Shown here: positions 15,653-24,324 of the stretch, piece by piece | Layout: every line of letters starts with the position of its first letter | How positions within the stretch are numbered: the stretch's first letter is position 1 | Origin: Oligoflexus sp. | GTDB lineage: Bacteria; Bdellovibrionota_B; Oligoflexia; Oligoflexales; Oligoflexaceae | Direction: 5' to 3' | DNA: 64,000 nt | Assembly (NCBI GenBank): GCA_014378195.1 | Contig: JACMOC010000078.1 | Location: forward strand, 26,820-90,819 | The notes under the pieces: generated by a model | What the model was told of the DNA's origin: nothing | Database searches by the model: none | What the model saw: the letters and a program-made list of their open reading frames with translations, nothing else | Translations under genes and position numbers: made by a program

Positions 15653-17861
15653 CTGGCGTCACATCGCTTTTGCGATTGGTGCTGACGATAGGGCGCCCCT
15701 TGTGCTTCAGATCATGGCGAATTGCTTTTTCATAAGGCAAAGACTTGATACCCTGTTCCCTGGCGATTTCAATGAACTTCTGCTGAGAATTTGCGGCTGC
15801 ATCCTGACTTGCCACTCGATGGTAAGACCCATCGGCGTCGAGTTGCCAGCTGTTTTCTGTATCTGCCCAATATATCGGCAATATTTCGCTTATAATCTGC
15901 TTTTTGGCCGTTGGATCCTCAACCGGAAAAATGACCTCAATCCGGCGGTCCATGTTGCGCGGCATCCAATCGGCTGAACCGAGAAACACTTCCTCTTTAC
16001 CGCGGTTGCGGAAATAGAGAACACGGGAATGCTCGAGGAAACGACCTACGACTGATCGTACAGTGATATTTTCACTCAGACCCGGAACGCCTGGACGAAG
16101 GCAACAGATGCTTCGGACAAGCAGGCGAATCTCAACGCCAGCCTTTGAAGCTTCATAGAGTTTGTCGATGAGTTTGAGATCCACCAAGGCATTCATCTTA
16201 GCGATGATCAGGCCTTTGCCGCCGGCTTTTTGCTCGTCGATTTCCCGTTGAATGAGGTTGATGAGTCCGTTCCGCATATAGAGGGGGGCGATCATCAAGA
16301 CTTTCATCGGGGACGGCATAGGCTGGAGCTCGGGTCCCGCGCGCCCCATAATATTGAAACCAGTTAGAATATTAAAAAGAAGCGTTACGTCATCGCCGAA
16401 CTCGGGTCTTGCGGTGATGTATCCAATGTCCACGTATTGCCGCGCGGTGGTCGAGTTATAGTTACCGGTTGAAAGGTGAACATAACGCGCGAGGCGACGA
16501 TTTTCGCGGCGGACGATGAGAGTCATCTTCGAATGCGTTTTGAGGCCTATAAAACCATAAACGACATGAACTCCGGCCCGTTCCATACGGCGAGCCCAGA
16601 CAATGTTGTTGTTTTCATCAAAGCGAGCCTTGAGTTCAACGACGGCTGTGACCTGTTTACCCTGCTCGGCTGCCAGTATGAGGGCATCGATAATGGGTGA
16701 ATCACCTGAGGTGCGGTAAAGCGTTTGTTTGATCGCCAAAACATCGGGATCCCAGGCCGCTTCGTGCAAGAGCTCGATGATCGCATAAAAGCTATCGTAA
16801 GGATGATGAAGCATAAGATCGGCTTCGCGTATCAACGAAAAGATCGAACGATTGCCTTTCATCCTCTGCGGGAGCCTTGGATTGAAGGCCGGGTATTTCC
16901 AGTTTTCGCCATTAAGTTCGTAGAGCGCACTAAAGTCAGCGAGCGCGAGAGGGCCTTGACATTCATAGGTATCAGAATCGTTTAATGACAGCTTTTTCTC
17001 AAGCAAATCAAGGAGTTCACGAGGCAAATCCGGTGCGTACTCAAGCCTGACCGCCTCAGCCTGCTCCCTGGCCTTCACTTCCATCTGGACGGAACTCAAG
17101 AGATCGACTACTTCGCTTTCAAGTAAAGTAATGTCGAGGTTTCGAGTTACGCGAATCGGAAATGCAGCTTTCATGGGGAGCCCAAAAAAGAGTTCGCCCA
17201 AGTGCTCGCTGATCAGGTCCTCAAGGAGAACGAAGTTTGATCCTGAACTGTCCATGTTCACCGGAATAAGCCTTGGGAGCACGCCGGGCACTTCCACAAA
17301 AGCAATCGGTGAGCTGGGTGTAATCGCTGTTGTTGCTGACTGAAAGGCAACAAGCAGGTAGAGTTTTCGGTTCCCTAAAAAGGGAAAGGGATGGGCCGGA
17401 TCTACGGCAAGCGGCGTAAGAACAGGTAGTACAAGATGTTTGTAGTACTGGTATAAACTTGAGCGCTGGGTATCACTCAAAGTATGAATACGATGCAAAT
17501 GAATGTTGGCCTGCGCTAAGTGCGGGAGCAGAGAACGTTGCAAGGTCGCATACATTTCCGCAACAATTTCGCGAGCTTTCTGATGGATCAGCTCAAGGGT
17601 ATGTTCCACGGAAACTATGTCGGGTTCGTCCACTTGGCGTACGCCTTCGCGGAGGGCCCGTTTTTTTCCCGCGACCCTGACCATGAAAAACTCATCAAGG
17701 TTCGAGTAGAAGATAGTCAGAAACTTGACGCGTTCGAGAAGAGGCGTGCGATCTCGGCGGCTCTCATCCAATACTCTTTGGTTGAACGCAAGCCAGCTCA
17801 GCTCTCTGTTGAGGTAGAGCTCTTCGTCAGGGTTTAGTTTTCGCAATTTTTCAGAGTTCAT
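15618..17861 (-). CDS. ppk: Polyphosphate kinase 1
   Basis: Ppk1 reversibly transfers the terminal phosphate of ATP to polyphosphate at the membrane. The 747-residue product has the N-terminal NRELSWLAFNQRVLDE, then FYSNLDEFFMVRVAG, and the catalytic HKD-like domains containing GLKTHSKMTLIVRRE and HLSTGNYNSTTARQYVDIGYIT. Length is a little above the usual 690 residues because of a basic tail ending QKDTKNN. ATG 17861 follows ttttgcg-like sequence without a strong ribosome binding site. The gene diverges from a lipoprotein gene with 134 bases between them. Confidence 0.96.
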   Translation of the reverse strand: MNSEKLRKLNPDEELYLNRELSWLAFNQRVLDESRRDRTPLLERVKFLTIFYSNLDEFFMVRVAGKKRALREGVRQVDEPDIVSVEHTLELIHQKAREIVAEMYATLQRSLLPHLAQANIHLHRIHTLSDTQRSSLYQYYKHLVLPVLTPLAVDPAHPFPFLGNRKLYLLVAFQSATTAITPSSPIAFVEVPGVLPRLIPVNMDSSGSNFVLLEDLISEHLGELFFGLPMKAAFPIRVTRNLDITLLESEVVDLLSSVQMEVKAREQAEAVRLEYAPDLPRELLDLLEKKLSLNDSDTYECQGPLALADFSALYELNGENWKYPAFNPRLPQRMKGNRSIFSLIREADLMLHHPYDSFYAIIELLHEAAWDPDVLAIKQTLYRTSGDSPIIDALILAAEQGKQVTAVVELKARFDENNNIVWARRMERAGVHVVYGFIGLKTHSKMTLIVRRENRRLARYVHLSTGNYNSTTARQYVDIGYITARPEFGDDVTLLFNILTGFNIMGRAGPELQPMPSPMKVLMIAPLYMRNGLINLIQREIDEQKAGGKGLIIAKMNALVDLKLIDKLYEASKAGVEIRLLVRSICCLRPGVPGLSENITVRSVVGRFLEHSRVLYFRNRGKEEVFLGSADWMPRNMDRRIEVIFPVEDPTAKKQIISEILPIYWADTENSWQLDADGSYHRVASQDAAANSQQKFIEIAREQGIKSLPYEKAIRHDLKHKGRPIVSTNRKSDVTPVAPKQKDTKNN

Positions 17862-17995
17862 GATTATATTAGGTGCCGTATCTGCTGAAAGCTGTGTTAA
17901 TAGGACCTTTAAACGAGCATAGCCCTTTTAGCTTGGCTTGCCCATAGGAATAATATACCGACTTTATGTCACCCTACGAAGGAACAGGTTCGATT

Positions 17996-19354
17996 ATGCG
18001 TTATATTTTAAGCGTCGCTGCTCTCGTGTTGCTGTCGGCTTGTGGGTCTGCAAAGACTACGCATCCTGCAATTAAAGAGACAACCGAGGTCGATTTACTT
18101 CCGAAATTCGAAGACTTCTCGGCGCATTTTAGCGCTGATGGGTCCAAAGGTGTGTTTACGTCACTACGTGATGCAAATCTCGCTCACGTTTTCGTCTATG
18201 ACAGTACCGTTGCCCCTAACGTTGCGCGCCTCGATGATCGCCTTGCGTTGCCGCCTCTTGAAGGTCGTGAGTTACTCAATGCCGTGAGTTCTACAGCGGC
18301 TTGGATTGTGATGAATCGAATCACGCTGGCAAGCGGTCTTTCGCAGGTATTGGTTACCAATTTCGCCGGAAGCATTCATGCCACAATCGATCTTCCTGCC
18401 GGGCACACCGTCAACGATATTAGCTTTGCAAAAGGGTCGGACACTTATTTTGCTTATGTTGATCGACTCGACAATGCACGATCCACTAAAGTTGTGAAAA
18501 TCGGCAGCGCTGCGACCAGCGTCACCCTTACAGAAGTCGGAAGTTTTGCCGATCAAGAGCGTCCTGATCTTATGTCTGCAAATAACCTGCTTACTCTCTC
18601 AACGCTGGGAACCACCGGTATAGGCTCACAAGCGGTAACGGTACGAAGTTCTGATGGTTCCGGCGGCGCATGGACTTTATTAAGTGAAGGCGTGCTTAGC
18701 CTGAAAACTCAGGATGTGGTGAATCCTATTCTGCTTACGCAGGCGGGTTTATTTCTGCCTAAAACTTCGGTCACAAAACGTATTCGTAACAAACTGGGAA
18801 CACCTGTCGCCGGTGCCGCAGCAGAGACTGTGCAGATTATAGAAGACATTGGTCAGATCGATATTTTTGCAGCCGCACTTCCCTATTCGTGGTCAGCGGC
18901 ACCGTATGTTGCGGACGAACCCATCACTATTTCCAGTATTTCTGGCACGTTAGACGGTCAATTTATTTTGACAAGTGGTCTTGATGGAATTGGCTGTACT
19001 GCAGGAAGCCGACAGTGGCCTACCTTTAAGCTCATTCGCCGTAGCGATATGAAAGTTGTCACCTTCATGCTAGCGCGCCTGGCTCCCGACAATGTTAATA
19101 AATGGACCGAAGTTATTACCAAACTCTGCAGCGTCGTCGACAATACGATTCCGGGTGGAGTTGTGCGGGAAGTGGACTCGACGATTACCAAGGGCGAGCT
19201 CTTGAGTTTTGCCGGCAATTTTTTTGTAATCGCCGTCAACTCCTATATCACAATCGATCAGGAGATTCGTCTTGCGCGTTTCAAGCTGGATTGGGATACA
19301 GGCATAGCTTCGGAAGTTTCTATTACAAACGTATCGGCTAACAGTCGTTATTAA
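17996..19354 (+). CDS. Lipoprotein of unknown function (452 aa)
   Basis: I do not recognise the family. From ATG 17996 the product starts with a lipoprotein signal, MRYILSVAALVLLSACGS, with lipobox LSAC. The mature part is rich in beta-strand patterns and Ser/Thr/Gly, with repeated blade-like segments such as STAAWIVMNRITLASGLSQVLVTNF and DISFAKGSDTYFAYVDRLD, which suggests a beta-propeller-like surface protein. There are four cysteines late in the chain. An in-frame ATG at 17966 would add ten residues before the signal. A strong hairpin lies just after the stop. Confidence 0.7.
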   Translation: MRYILSVAALVLLSACGSAKTTHPAIKETTEVDLLPKFEDFSAHFSADGSKGVFTSLRDANLAHVFVYDSTVAPNVARLDDRLALPPLEGRELLNAVSSTAAWIVMNRITLASGLSQVLVTNFAGSIHATIDLPAGHTVNDISFAKGSDTYFAYVDRLDNARSTKVVKIGSAATSVTLTEVGSFADQERPDLMSANNLLTLSTLGTTGIGSQAVTVRSSDGSGGAWTLLSEGVLSLKTQDVVNPILLTQAGLFLPKTSVTKRIRNKLGTPVAGAAAETVQIIEDIGQIDIFAAALPYSWSAAPYVADEPITISSISGTLDGQFILTSGLDGIGCTAGSRQWPTFKLIRRSDMKVVTFMLARLAPDNVNKWTEVITKLCSVVDNTIPGGVVREVDSTITKGELLSFAGNFFVIAVNSYITIDQEIRLARFKLDWDTGIASEVSITNVSANSRY

Positions 19355-19362
19355 GCTTTAAG

Positions 19363-20337
19363 TTATGGGCAGCCAAGCGTGGTCTTGGCTGCTTGACTAT
19401 CAAGTTTGATCTGTTCTTTTAAGGCATCAAGCCCCCCGAACTTTTTCTCACCGCGAATATGATCCGTAATATAAATGCTAATCGGTAATCCGTAGAGACT
19501 GTCTTGACCGTATTCTCCAGTCAAAAGATGGGTTTCGACGAGGAGCTGCGGCACGTCCTGCGCGATGGTCGGACGATAACCGATGTTCATGATGCAGGGT
19601 ATGCGATGAGCGGGAATATTAAAAACCGGCGAATTGTTTTCAAGAACGGCCCAGCCGCAATAAACGCCCGTTTCGGGCAGCATCTGCAGCTTGACTTCAA
19701 TATTTGCAGTAGGAAACCCGATGGTACGGCCTAGCTGCCGACCTTTTTGGATTGTTCCTTCTAAAAGATAGGAGCGACCAAGCAAGGCGTTAGCAAGTCG
19801 AATCTGGCTTGTTTGCAGGTGCTTTCGTATCGTGCTGCTGCTCACGATCTCGTTGTCTTTAAGGACCTCACCGACTTCATTCACAATGCAGTGAGGAAGC
19901 CACTCTTTAAAATCCCGCAATCGTCCAGAGCGTCCTTTACCAAACCGAAAATCATGGCCGACTGTAACGGCCATCGCTTTTAGCTGGCGCGCAACGAGTT
20001 CGATGGAGAACGTCTCGGGTGTCATCTCACTGAATTTTTGGTCGAAGGTTTGAATGACTAATGAGTCTACACCTTGTTCCTGGAGGGCCCTCAATTTCTG
20101 CTGTGGCTGGAACAGGCGCGGTAAAGAAACTTCGGGCGAAAAATACTCCCGAGGATGAGGGTCGAAAGTAAGGACTGTCGTCTGTGCATCATATTTTTTA
20201 GCTAGGGTGCGAGCGACACGAAGAAGCTCCTGGTGACCGATATGACAGCCATCGAAGTTGCCTATCGTCAGAGAGCTTTGCCGCGTGAAGGTGAAAGTAT
20301 CAAGAGGATCGAGGGAATTACGATGAACAACTTTCAA
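19363..20337 (-). CDS. ribF: Bifunctional riboflavin kinase/FMN adenylyltransferase
   Basis: RibF converts riboflavin to FMN and then FAD. The N-terminal adenylyltransferase domain has IGNFDGCHIGHQELL (HxGH motif) and HDFRFGKGRSG; the C-terminal kinase domain has QLGRTIGFPTANIE, with its PTAN motif. Length 324 residues is normal. It stands alone on the minus strand between a lipoprotein gene and aroE. Its last codons form one arm of the hairpin that probably ends transcription of the opposite lipoprotein gene. Confidence 0.96.
   Translation of the reverse strand: MKVVHRNSLDPLDTFTFTRQSSLTIGNFDGCHIGHQELLRVARTLAKKYDAQTTVLTFDPHPREYFSPEVSLPRLFQPQQKLRALQEQGVDSLVIQTFDQKFSEMTPETFSIELVARQLKAMAVTVGHDFRFGKGRSGRLRDFKEWLPHCIVNEVGEVLKDNEIVSSSTIRKHLQTSQIRLANALLGRSYLLEGTIQKGRQLGRTIGFPTANIEVKLQMLPETGVYCGWAVLENNSPVFNIPAHRIPCIMNIGYRPTIAQDVPQLLVETHLLTGEYGQDSLYGLPISIYITDHIRGEKKFGGLDALKEQIKLDSQAAKTTLGCP
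19369..19392. terminator. Hairpin inside the 3' end of ribF
   Basis: GCAGCCAAG at 19369-19377 and CTTGGCTGC at 19384-19392 form a perfect nine-base stem with a six-base loop. It lies 15 bases after the stop of the plus-strand lipoprotein gene and codes for the last residues of ribF on the other strand. It has no T-run. It is likely a terminator shared by the convergent genes. Confidence 0.55.
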
Positions 20338-20521
20338 AAATTCGCCCTTTGCTGACCCACGCTCTCTAGTTTAGGAAATGCTATGATGCACTGAAATGGA
20401 TGCGAGGAGAGGCTCACACCGAATTTCTAACATCCCTAGGATAGAGGCGCAATCGCGGATCAAGTCGAAAGCATTGCCCCCCTGTAAATAATAACATGGC
20501 CCCTGAGCTGGGAGATAGAGC

Positions 20522-21334
20522 ATGAAAAACGCCGGGATTACAGGGTCTACACGGATCGGAGGCTTGATTGGCCGAGGCATCTCCCATTCCCTTTCGCCCC
20601 TCATTCACAATACGGCGGCGCGGCTCCTTGGACTCGACGTAGTCTATGTCCCGTTTGATTTTGCCGTACCTCCAAGTGCCGAATTCTTTAATCAAATGCT
20701 TGAATCCAATTGTTACGGGTTCAACATCACAGTTCCTTATAAAGAAACGGTTGGACGTCTATTCCCTGAGGGTCCACAGAGCTGCAATACCCTGGCCTCT
20801 CAGAATGGGCAGTGGAAGTCTGCCAGTACTGATGCCGATGGATTTTTTAGAGGCTTGTCAGAGATCGATACGGACGTCTTTGATTTTAATGCTGTCATCT
20901 GTTTAGGGTATGGCGGAGCTGCCAAAGCTTTGATTGCGTCGTTGTATTTGCAAAGACCTGATTTGCCTCTTTTTGTTCTGTGCCGTGGTGAGCATGAAAA
21001 AGCACTAGAATCACTGGTTTTCGGGAAGTTTGAACCACCTGTGTTGACCGCTCTGATTCAAACGCATCCTAATGCCCTCGTTATCCAGTGCACGAGCGCC
21101 CCTCTTCGCGGTGACAACTTAGAGCAATTTACTCTTGCGGGACTCGAGGGGGTTTTTGTTGATCTTGTTTACGGCACGCCTTCCGCAATGCTGGACCAAG
21201 CGAAGGCAATGGATCTTCCCTGTCAGGACGGTATTCCTATGCTTATTCACCAGGCCTTGGTAAGTCAGCAACTTTGGTGGGGGCAAGCGGCGTCTTTTTC
21301 TGATATGAAGGCTGCGATTCTGCGCCAAAGTTAA
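20522..21334 (+). CDS. aroE: Shikimate dehydrogenase
   Basis: AroE reduces 3-dehydroshikimate to shikimate with NADPH in aromatic amino-acid synthesis. The 270-residue product has the substrate-binding SHSLSPLIHN, the catalytic lysine in NITVPYKE, the second catalytic residue in STDADGF and the nucleotide loop LGYGGAAKALI. The C-terminal QDGIPMLIHQALVSQQLWWG matches the family. ATG 20522 follows gctgggagatagagc. queG follows within 22 bases, so the two probably share a transcript. Nothing unusual apart from the 184-base upstream gap, where I see no clear known riboswitch. Confidence 0.95.
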   Translation: MKNAGITGSTRIGGLIGRGISHSLSPLIHNTAARLLGLDVVYVPFDFAVPPSAEFFNQMLESNCYGFNITVPYKETVGRLFPEGPQSCNTLASQNGQWKSASTDADGFFRGLSEIDTDVFDFNAVICLGYGGAAKALIASLYLQRPDLPLFVLCRGEHEKALESLVFGKFEPPVLTALIQTHPNALVIQCTSAPLRGDNLEQFTLAGLEGVFVDLVYGTPSAMLDQAKAMDLPCQDGIPMLIHQALVSQQLWWGQAASFSDMKAAILRQS

Positions 21335-21356
21335 GCTATGCAAAAGGAGATCGCAC

Positions 21357-22406
21357 CTGATCATCGACCACTCCACACTCTCTCAGCTTTTTCAAAGTCA
21401 TAATCTCGAGTTCCTTGGTGTCGTCGACTTGGGGCCCGAGCCTACATTTCCCATTTTCAAAGAATGGCTCGACAAGGGCTATAACGCTGAGATGGAGTTT
21501 TTGAAAAACTATCAGGATAAGCGTGAGAATCCTGCCGGGCTGATGGAGGGTGCAAAACAGGCTTTGATTTTCGGTTTGAATTATTATCAAGGCGACAAAC
21601 TCAATGCCGCGCTTCAGGGAAGCGGCCGCATCGCTCAGTATGCGCGTCTAAGGGATTATCACAAAAGCTTAAAAAAGCGTGGCGATTCCATTATTCAAGA
21701 ACTCCAGAAGCTATGCCCTGATCTAAAGGCGCGTGTGATGGTCGATAGCGCACCGCTCCTGGAAAGGGCGCTCGCCAATCGTACCAATCGTGGTTTCATC
21801 GGCAAAAACACCCTCTTTATTCATCCGGATAAGGGCAGCATGTTTTTGCTCTCTGAGATACTGCTGGATCACGTAGTTTTAGAAGCCGATACGAAGATTC
21901 CGGTCGATGGAACGAAACGCACGGAAGCAGGTGGCTGCGGGTCCTGTCGACGCTGCCAGGTGTTTTGCCCCACGGGCGCTCTGGATGAGGCTTATACGCT
22001 CGATGCGCGCAAATGCCTGGCGTACTGGACCATCGAGCATCGTGGTGTCATCCCCGAAAAGTTCTGGCCCTGGGTGAGGACTTATCTCTTTGGTTGTGAT
22101 CTTTGCCAACTGGCGTGTCCCTACAACCGGACCCACGCGCTTTCAAAAGAAGATGTCGTATTAAAAGCCGCCGAGGTAGATCCCTTTGAGATCGCCTGCA
22201 TGACTCAAGAATATTACGTGGCAACCTTCGGTGGAACGCCAGTGACGCGCGCTAAACGCTCTGGTCTTAGACGTAATGGACTGATAGCTTTGGCTGTTTT
22301 AGAAGATCCTCGCCTCGAAGAGGCGATAGCCACGGTCATGCCCGAAGACGAAAGTGTTTTGCACGAAACGATACTTCAGATTCGAGCCCGTGCGTTAAGT
22401 CTCTGA
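21357..22406 (+). CDS. queG: Epoxyqueuosine reductase, probable CTG start
   Basis: QueG reduces epoxyqueuosine in tRNA to queuosine, using cobalamin and two 4Fe-4S clusters. Visible are VDSAPLLERALANR with the catalytic Asp, GFIGKNTLF, GSCRRCQVFCPTGA and CDLCQLACPYN. An in-frame TTG at 21429 would cut off the N-terminal LSQLFQSHNLEFLGVVDLG, which aligns with family N termini. No ATG, GTG or TTG lies upstream in frame, but CTG 21357 follows a strong AAAGGAG site (21343-21349) with seven bases between. I therefore start at CTG, giving 349 residues. The CTG start is inference. Confidence 0.93.
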   Translation: MIIDHSTLSQLFQSHNLEFLGVVDLGPEPTFPIFKEWLDKGYNAEMEFLKNYQDKRENPAGLMEGAKQALIFGLNYYQGDKLNAALQGSGRIAQYARLRDYHKSLKKRGDSIIQELQKLCPDLKARVMVDSAPLLERALANRTNRGFIGKNTLFIHPDKGSMFLLSEILLDHVVLEADTKIPVDGTKRTEAGGCGSCRRCQVFCPTGALDEAYTLDARKCLAYWTIEHRGVIPEKFWPWVRTYLFGCDLCQLACPYNRTHALSKEDVVLKAAEVDPFEIACMTQEYYVATFGGTPVTRAKRSGLRRNGLIALAVLEDPRLEEAIATVMPEDESVLHETILQIRARALSL

Positions 22407-22413
22407 AGGCAAT

Positions 22414-22447
22414 AAAAAACCCAGTCACTTACGCGTCTGGGTTTTTC
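22414..22447. terminator. Bidirectional terminator between queG and tRNA-Leu
   Basis: AAAAACCCAG at 22415-22424 pairs with CTGGGTTTTT at 22437-22446 around a 12-base loop. The A-run on one side and T-run on the other make it work in both directions, after queG on + and after the tRNA-Leu on -. Confidence 0.85.
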
Positions 22448-22461
22448 GAGAGTTTTTGTAA

Positions 22462-22546
22462 TGGTGCTCAGGGCGGGACTCGAACCCGCACACCTTACGG
22501 CACATGCCCCTCAAACATGCGTGTCTACCAATTCCACCACCTGAGC
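22462..22546 (-). tRNA. leuU: tRNA-Leu (anticodon GAG)
   Basis: The minus strand reads as an 85-base leucine-type tRNA with encoded CCA. The acceptor arms are GCTCAGG and CCTGAGC; the D-loop contains GGAATTGGTAGAC; the anticodon stem CATGT/GCATG encloses TTGAGGG, giving GAG; a long variable arm follows; and the T-arm is GCGGGTTCGAGTCCCGC. The long variable arm is the type II (Leu) mark. It follows secG on the same transcript, as leuU follows secG in E. coli. Confidence 0.95.
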
Positions 22547-22565
22547 ATAAAGCAATTGAGGTTGC

Positions 22566-22910
22566 TTATTTCGTTTCGGGCTTTGTCTCTGCGGGTTTTG
22601 CTGCTTCAACAGGTTTTGTTGAGTCTGTTTTCACATCACCAGCTTGTTGCTCAAGGCGTTTTGTCAAACCCGTTTTACCAGATGTGCCAGTACGAACCGA
22701 AAGCGTAATGCTAGAAATCATGAAGATTGCCGCCATCCCGTACGTAACTTTGCCAAGGAACGATGTTGCGCCCGATGCTCCGAAGAGACCTGTCGAGTTT
22801 CCACCACCAAAAGCAGCGCCAACGCCACCGGAATTACCACCTTGAATAATGATCACAAAGATCAAAAACAAAGCAGCCAGTGTATGCACGATTGAGAGAG
22901 AAATATCCAT
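22566..22910 (-). CDS. secG: Protein translocase subunit SecG
   Basis: SecG is a small inner-membrane subunit of the SecYEG channel. The 114-residue product has two hydrophobic segments (LSIVHTLAALFLIFVIIIQ and ITYG-type GMAAIFMISSITLSV) flanking the glycine-rich GGNSGGVGAAFGGG, a clear SecG feature. The tail is polar with repeats of KPAETKPE. The ATG at 22910 has a ggtgg ribosome binding site. It lies between two tRNA genes: tRNA-Phe ends 21 bases upstream and tRNA-Leu begins 19 bases downstream, so the mRNA is probably cut out by tRNA processing. Confidence 0.94.
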   Translation of the reverse strand: MDISLSIVHTLAALFLIFVIIIQGGNSGGVGAAFGGGNSTGLFGASGATSFLGKVTYGMAAIFMISSITLSVRTGTSGKTGLTKRLEQQAGDVKTDSTKPVEAAKPAETKPETK

Positions 22911-22931
22911 GCTACCACCGATAGAAACTTA

Positions 22932-23007
22932 TGGTGGCTTCTCCCAGAATCGAACTGGGGACACGTGGATTTTCAATCCACTGCTCTACCGACTGAGCTA
23001 AGAAGCC
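22932..23007 (-). tRNA. tRNA-Phe (anticodon GAA)
   Basis: The minus strand gives a 76-base tRNA with encoded CCA. Acceptor arms GGCTTCT and AGAAGCC pair; the D-arm is AGCTCAGTCGGTAGAGCA; the anticodon loop in TGGATTGAAAATCCA gives GAA for phenylalanine; and the T-arm is CCCAGTTCGATTCTGGG. It closely resembles E. coli tRNA-Phe. It is the first gene of the transcript that continues into secG and tRNA-Leu. Confidence 0.97.
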
Positions 23008-23029
23008 ATTTTCCCGAAAGGGAGCCTAG

Positions 23030-23058
23030 TAATTAAAACAGGCTTGAGTTGTTGTCAA
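23030..23058 (-). promoter_or_regulatory. Sigma-70 type promoter of the tRNA-Phe/secG/tRNA-Leu unit
   Basis: On the minus strand TTGACA (23053-23058) and TAATTA (23030-23035) are separated by exactly 17 bases, placed 22 bases before the first base of tRNA-Phe. The -35 box is a perfect consensus and the -10 has four matches to TATAAT. This is the best promoter seen in the window. Confidence 0.8.
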
Positions 23059-23206
23059 TACTTTCTTAGACCGCCGAAGCTGTCTGTCGAAAGTCTTTGA
23101 CTAGCTCAGGCCAACTTTTCTAGGCTATCAAATAATGAGACTCTTCACCAAGCTCCGCGTTTGGAAAAATGTTTCGAGTGTTCTTTTGTAGAGAGGAAAT
23201 CAGGCC

Positions 23207-24067
23207 ATGGCGTTTTCATTTATAAGAAATCCGAGCCGTCCGACGTTGATCGCTGGCCCTTGCATGGCCGAATCTTTAGAGCTTTTGGAAGCAGTGGTTG
23301 CGCCACTCTATGCTCTGAGTCAGGAATTAAAATTTGATCTCATCTTCAAAGCCAGCTTTGACAAGGCCAATCGGACATCGATTGGCAGTTATCGTGGGCC
23401 GGGTCTGACTCAGACCTTGAAATGGTTCGAGACCATTAAGTCAAAATATCCTGGACTTCCCGTGCTTACCGACGTTCATGAGACAATTCAGATACCGGAA
23501 GCAGCGGAAGTCATTGATGTGCTACAAATTCCGGCGTTTTTATGCCGTCAAACTGATTTGCTTGTAGCTGCTGCTCAAACTGGTCGTGCAGTAAACGTGA
23601 AAAAGGGCCAGTTTTTGGCACCTGAAAATGCACAGCACATCATAAGTAAGATGGTTGCAGCGTCGAAAGAGAAAGGTTTCCAGCCCAACTATGCTTTGAC
23701 TGAGCGCGGGGTGACCTTTGGCTACGGCAATTTGATTGTTGACATGCGAGGCTTTAAAATTATGAGTGATATGGGCGCACCCATGATTTTTGATATCACT
23801 CACAGCCTACAATTACCTGCTGCCGGTGGAAGCAGTGGCGAAATCTCAGGGGGACTCCGAAACTTTGCGCCCGTGCTTGCACGGTCTGCTACGGCCACTG
23901 GTTATCTCGATGGATATTTCCTCGAGGTTCATACCGACCCTAACAAGGCTAAGAGTGATGCCGCAACACAGCTCTCTGTGGAGCAGGCCACTGTCCTGCT
24001 TCGCCAGATCATCCCTCTCTGGTATCATATGAAGGCTTCGACGGCTCAAGATGGCAAGTTTATATAG
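23207..24067 (+). CDS. kdsA: 3-deoxy-D-manno-octulosonate 8-phosphate synthase
   Basis: KdsA condenses phosphoenolpyruvate with arabinose 5-phosphate to Kdo-8-phosphate for lipopolysaccharide. The 286-residue product shows LIAGPCMAES, FKASFDKANRTSIGSYRGPG, PVLTDVHE, LCRQTDLLVAAA, VNVKKGQFLAP and the late HSLQLPAA, all family signatures. The Cys in IAGPCM is a known feature of the family. The ATG has a GAGAGGA ribosome binding site. A possible promoter, TTGACT 23097-23102, lies 110 bases upstream. Its presence shows a Gram-negative cell wall. Confidence 0.97.
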   Translation: MAFSFIRNPSRPTLIAGPCMAESLELLEAVVAPLYALSQELKFDLIFKASFDKANRTSIGSYRGPGLTQTLKWFETIKSKYPGLPVLTDVHETIQIPEAAEVIDVLQIPAFLCRQTDLLVAAAQTGRAVNVKKGQFLAPENAQHIISKMVAASKEKGFQPNYALTERGVTFGYGNLIVDMRGFKIMSDMGAPMIFDITHSLQLPAAGGSSGEISGGLRNFAPVLARSATATGYLDGYFLEVHTDPNKAKSDAATQLSVEQATVLLRQIIPLWYHMKASTAQDGKFI

Positions 24068-24080
24068 GTTAGGATGAGTG

Positions 24081-24314
24081 ATGACGAACGAGCGCCGTTC
24101 CCGAGACCGCTGTCCGACATGTCAGGGTCCTATTAAGGAAGTTGAGGGCGGTATTCGCTGTCGCAATTCCACCTGTGCTTATAATCATAGGTTAGAGCTG
24201 TGCCCGCGATGCAAACATCCGGGCCCAAGCGTGAATATGGGAAAAGGCGACGAGCTCGAGTACACGTGCACAGAGTGCACTTATAAGTGGCGTAAAGCTG
24301 GAGAAGTCGCCTAG
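24081..24314 (+). CDS. Small double zinc-ribbon protein
   Basis: The 77-residue protein is basic and carries four CxxC/CxxxxC pairs: CPTCQG, CRNSTC, CPRCKH and CTECTYKWR. The last half (CPRCKHPG...YTCTECTYKWRK) is a TFIIS-like zinc ribbon; the first half is a second zinc finger. Such proteins bind nucleic acid or RNA polymerase, but no function can be assigned. ATG 24081 has AGGA six bases upstream; GTG 24078 is also possible. It follows kdsA by 13 bases and converges on pilC with ten bases between. Confidence 0.8.
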   Translation: MTNERRSRDRCPTCQGPIKEVEGGIRCRNSTCAYNHRLELCPRCKHPGPSVNMGKGDELEYTCTECTYKWRKAGEVA

Positions 24315-24324
24315 ACTTCTTTGC

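Noticed and set aside
20400..20521. GATAGAGGCGC stretch upstream of aroE that recalls a lysine riboswitch
   Set aside because: Only about 70 bases separate it from the start codon, against about 175 for that riboswitch, and the other conserved blocks are missing.
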